NCBI GenBank assembly: GCA_964539115.1 | Contig: CAZIHY010000006.1 | Coordinates: 1 to 40,755, forward strand | DNA from: CAKSXP01 sp964539115 | GTDB taxonomy: Bacteria; Bacillota; Clostridia; Oscillospirales; Oscillospiraceae | Length of the DNA: 40,755 bases | Reading direction: 5' to 3' | In this document: piece by piece, positions 38,858 through 40,755 of the stretch | How the letters are laid out: each line of letters begins with the position of its first letter | How positions within the stretch are numbered: position 1 is the first letter of the stretch | Position numbers and translations under genes: made by a program | Notes under the pieces: generated by a model | What the model was told of the DNA's origin: nothing | Databases searched by the model: none | What the model saw: only the letters and a program-made list of their open reading frames with translations

Positions 38858-40495
38858 TTATTTTACACGCTCGACGGAGATGGCGGAGCGCAGTTCGCCC
38901 TCGTCCGAAGTCGTGTTGATGACTATCTTATCTCCTTTGTCGAGGACCGCGGCAAGTTCACTCGATGCAAGCTCAACGACGTAATAGAAATCGTCGCCCT
39001 CGAGCTTTATATAATAGCGGGTGTTGCCGTCGAGGACCGCAGAGCGGATTTCCTCGATCGTGCCGCTTACTTCAGTCCGAGGCAGGTCCTCTGGTTCCGC
39101 TATGCCTTTGGTCTGGAGCAGGCTGAGGTAATTGCTTTCACACTCTGCCACTGTCGCACCGGTCGCCACTATCTGATACTGCGCAACATTTACCATCGCA
39201 TACTGTTTGACGAGTTCTGAAGCGTCCTTCAGCGACATAAAATACGTCGGCTCACCCGCAACATTGAGCAGCAGCGGGAAGGTCGCCTTGTATCCCAGGT
39301 CTTGCACGACGCCCTGTGCAGAGTACTGCGCCGATCTTTCGACCGCACCCGGCGCGGAATAGTAGGTCGTCTCCTTCGTACGCTGGTTGGACAGCAAAAA
39401 GCCTATGTTGGACTGGTCGCTGCCGACGCTGGTGACGCCGGTATACATATATACGTCGTCTCCCATGGCGATATAGTTGTACCCGTCGGTCGTGACCGTG
39501 ACGTCCTTCTGACCGAAAAGTGAATTCCAGAATCCGTTGACATAGGTCCCATGGTAATCGTACTGCTCCATAATAAGCGAGGCCAGGTACACGCGGTCGC
39601 ACCACGACGGAACTTCCTCATAATACGTGCTCTCTCCGGTTATCGCGTTTACAAGCACCGCACCGTTGATGTCTGTTCCGCCGAACAGGCCGATGGTTTT
39701 CTCGACCTTCGGGCATATCCACCACGGCGTCCCCTCCTCGTCGATCTCAAAAGTTGGGTCAGAGAACATGAATGTGGGGTAATTAAAGCGCAGGTGCCGC
39801 TCCAGCTTGCGGAAAAACAGCTCGCTCGGAGAATATTTCATACCTCCCAGACCGAGGTCTGACAGGCGTACGACATTTGCTTCCTGCGTTACCATATCGA
39901 CGGTTATATACGCCGGGAGCCCCTCCTTGCGGTTGTTGAACCATTTGAAGAAATCCCCATACTCAAGATAGGTCACTCGCACAGGCCGCCCCTGATAATT
40001 TATCTGGGTGTAGGCGTCGGACACCTCAAACTGGCTGACAAGGTCCGAAAGCTCGCCCATCTTGCGGTCGCCTAGCCGCTCTGCAGAATCCTCGTCCAGC
40101 ATTGGTATCTGGTCGAAGGATATCTGCTCGACATCCGCTGCAAAATCTCCGGTTTCAACCGTCAGTATATCGCGGTACGCAGATGCGCGGAATACAGGTG
40201 CAGAGACGAGATAGCCGGCAACGAGCAGCACGAGAAGCCCCGCGCAAATAATGACAGGCACGATGCAGTTTTTCTTGATGCTCCGCCAAATCTCAAATCC
40301 GTTTCCGCTGCGGAACAGGCCCATCATCAGGCTTGACAGCACACAGAAGATCGCCGAGAGGATAAATATAAACGTATAGAACCCCGGGTTATGAAGATTG
40401 ATCGCCGGAAGTTCAAAGAAGAACATAATAAGCCCGATGATTATTGTTATTATGAGGCTTGTCACTATGGCTCTGCCCCGTCCGCCCTTTTTCAT
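38858..40495 (-). CDS. Conserved membrane protein with large extracytoplasmic domain, function unknown
   Basis: 545 aa. Three membrane helices lie in the first 105 residues: 9-29 (AIVTSLIITIIIGLIMFFFEL), 37-60 and 78-101. About 440 residues outside follow, without catalytic motifs I recognise. The external part has repeated beta-rich stretches (VRVTYLEYGDFFKWF; INGAVLVNAITGESTYY; YYIKLEGDDFYYVVEL) and resembles PepSY/DUF-type sensor or scaffold regions, but I cannot name a family. A GGAGG site precedes the ATG and a consensus promoter is at 40525-40554. Monocistronic. Confidence 0.82.
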   Translation of the reverse strand: MKKGGRGRAIVTSLIITIIIGLIMFFFELPAINLHNPGFYTFIFILSAIFCVLSSLMMGLFRSGNGFEIWRSIKKNCIVPVIICAGLLVLLVAGYLVSAPVFRASAYRDILTVETGDFAADVEQISFDQIPMLDEDSAERLGDRKMGELSDLVSQFEVSDAYTQINYQGRPVRVTYLEYGDFFKWFNNRKEGLPAYITVDMVTQEANVVRLSDLGLGGMKYSPSELFFRKLERHLRFNYPTFMFSDPTFEIDEEGTPWWICPKVEKTIGLFGGTDINGAVLVNAITGESTYYEEVPSWCDRVYLASLIMEQYDYHGTYVNGFWNSLFGQKDVTVTTDGYNYIAMGDDVYMYTGVTSVGSDQSNIGFLLSNQRTKETTYYSAPGAVERSAQYSAQGVVQDLGYKATFPLLLNVAGEPTYFMSLKDASELVKQYAMVNVAQYQIVATGATVAECESNYLSLLQTKGIAEPEDLPRTEVSGTIEEIRSAVLDGNTRYYIKLEGDDFYYVVELASSELAAVLDKGDKIVINTTSDEGELRSAISVERVK

Positions 40496-40524
40496 AGCAT
40501 ACCTCCGTACATAAAATATATTGA

Positions 40525-40554
40525 ATTATATATGTATTATGGGCAGCGTGTCAA
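40525..40554 (-). promoter_or_regulatory. Promoter of the 545-aa membrane protein gene
   Basis: On the minus strand TTGACA (40554-40549), 18-nt spacer, TATAAT (40530-40525), about 30 nt upstream of the ATG. Confidence 0.8.
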
Positions 40555-40590
40555 TTCTTAGCATGCCCAGGCGAAAAAATAAAAAAGGTC

Positions 40591-40619
40591 TTGACAATTT
40601 TATAGCCCATGATTATAAT
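40591..40619 (+). promoter_or_regulatory. Consensus promoter of tRNA-Ser
   Basis: Perfect TTGACA (40591-40596), 17-nt spacer, perfect TATAAT (40614-40619), 19 nt before the tRNA. Confidence 0.92.
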
Positions 40620-40638
40620 GAACGGGTCGAGCAAATAC

Positions 40639-40730
40639 GGAGATGTCGCGTAGCTGGTCGAGCGCGCACGATTGGAAATCGTGTATACCCCATAAGGGTA
40701 TCGAGAGTTCGAATCTCTCCATCTCCGCCA
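40639..40730 (+). tRNA. tRNA-Ser (anticodon GGA)
   Basis: The acceptor stem GGAGATG pairs with CATCTCC; discriminator G and the encoded CCA follow. The anticodon stem CACGA/TCGTG encloses the loop TTGGAAA, giving anticodon GGA (reads UCC/UCU). A long variable arm (TACCCCATAAGGGTA) is typical of tRNA-Ser, and the T-loop GTTCGAATC is intact. The last 25 bases of the window hold no complete terminator. Confidence 0.97.
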
Positions 40731-40755
40731 AAAAAGAAAAACCCCGCAGCCATTG

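Noticed and set aside
1..40755. Insertion sequences, prophage, CRISPR array or conjugative elements
   Set aside because: No transposase, integrase, cas or phage-like gene and no array of regularly spaced direct repeats seen; the tRNA-Ser at the right edge shows no attachment-site duplication inside the window.

Overview
The window looks like chromosomal DNA from an anaerobic, endospore-forming Gram-positive bacterium of the Clostridia. The support is a spoIIAA-spoIIAB-sigF operon, a T-box leader in front of valS, RNase J, AGGAGG-type ribosome binding sites and many consensus TTGACA/TATAAT promoters. GC content is moderately high. A member of the Oscillospiraceae or a similar gut or sediment group is plausible, but no marker here fixes the genus. 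I saw no insertion sequence, phage gene, CRISPR array or rRNA. One tRNA-Ser(GGA) lies at the right edge.

Layout. (1) 1-3485, minus: a molybdopterin enzyme (large subunit plus Fe-S subunit, the latter cut by the window edge). (2) 3713-9325, plus, divergent from it: five small mostly unknown genes, then a second enzyme of the same family. Both pairs belong to the pyrogallol-phloroglucinol transhydroxylase/catechol dehydroxylase branch of the DMSO reductase family. (3) 9409-14544, plus: thiolase, BKACE-type beta-keto acid cleavage enzyme, 4HBT thioesterase, an OFA-type MFS transporter and a LysR regulator. (4) 14519-19042, minus: spoIIA operon and T-box-controlled valS. (5) 19127-19564, plus: small membrane protein. 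(6) 19700-25904, minus: rnjA, a PatB/MalY C-S lyase, an M19 dipeptidase, an ArsC-like protein lacking its cysteine, and a ferredoxin-fused flavoprotein. (7) 26018-29697, plus: aroE-aroK fusion, aroQ, Mrp ATPase, lipoprotein. (8) 29868-32820, minus: small SLH protein, then metY-metA. (9) 32967-37772, minus: an Old Yellow Enzyme-type flavoenzyme, three paralogous NTF2/SnoaL-like proteins and a divergent shikimate-kinase-like protein, all tightly coupled. (10) 37958-40755: an SH3-like surface protein, a membrane protein and tRNA-Ser.

How the genes may work together. Regions 1-3 read as an anaerobic (poly)phenol module. A transhydroxylase-type enzyme would rearrange or dehydroxylate a trihydroxybenzene. 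After ring reduction and opening, for which no gene is visible here, a BKACE enzyme could split triacetate-like 3-oxo acids with acetyl-CoA, and the thiolase would finish to acetyl-CoA. The transporter and LysR protein would supply uptake and control. The two Mo enzymes differ in a telling way: the left Fe-S subunit keeps all 16 cluster cysteines, while the right one has lost exactly the four that make one cluster. Region 9 has the gene content of a ring reduction/dehydration pathway (compare the OYE-like and SnoaL-like members of the bile-acid bai operon) but matches no pathway I can name. With the five unknown genes at 3713-5684, it is the best candidate for an undescribed system.
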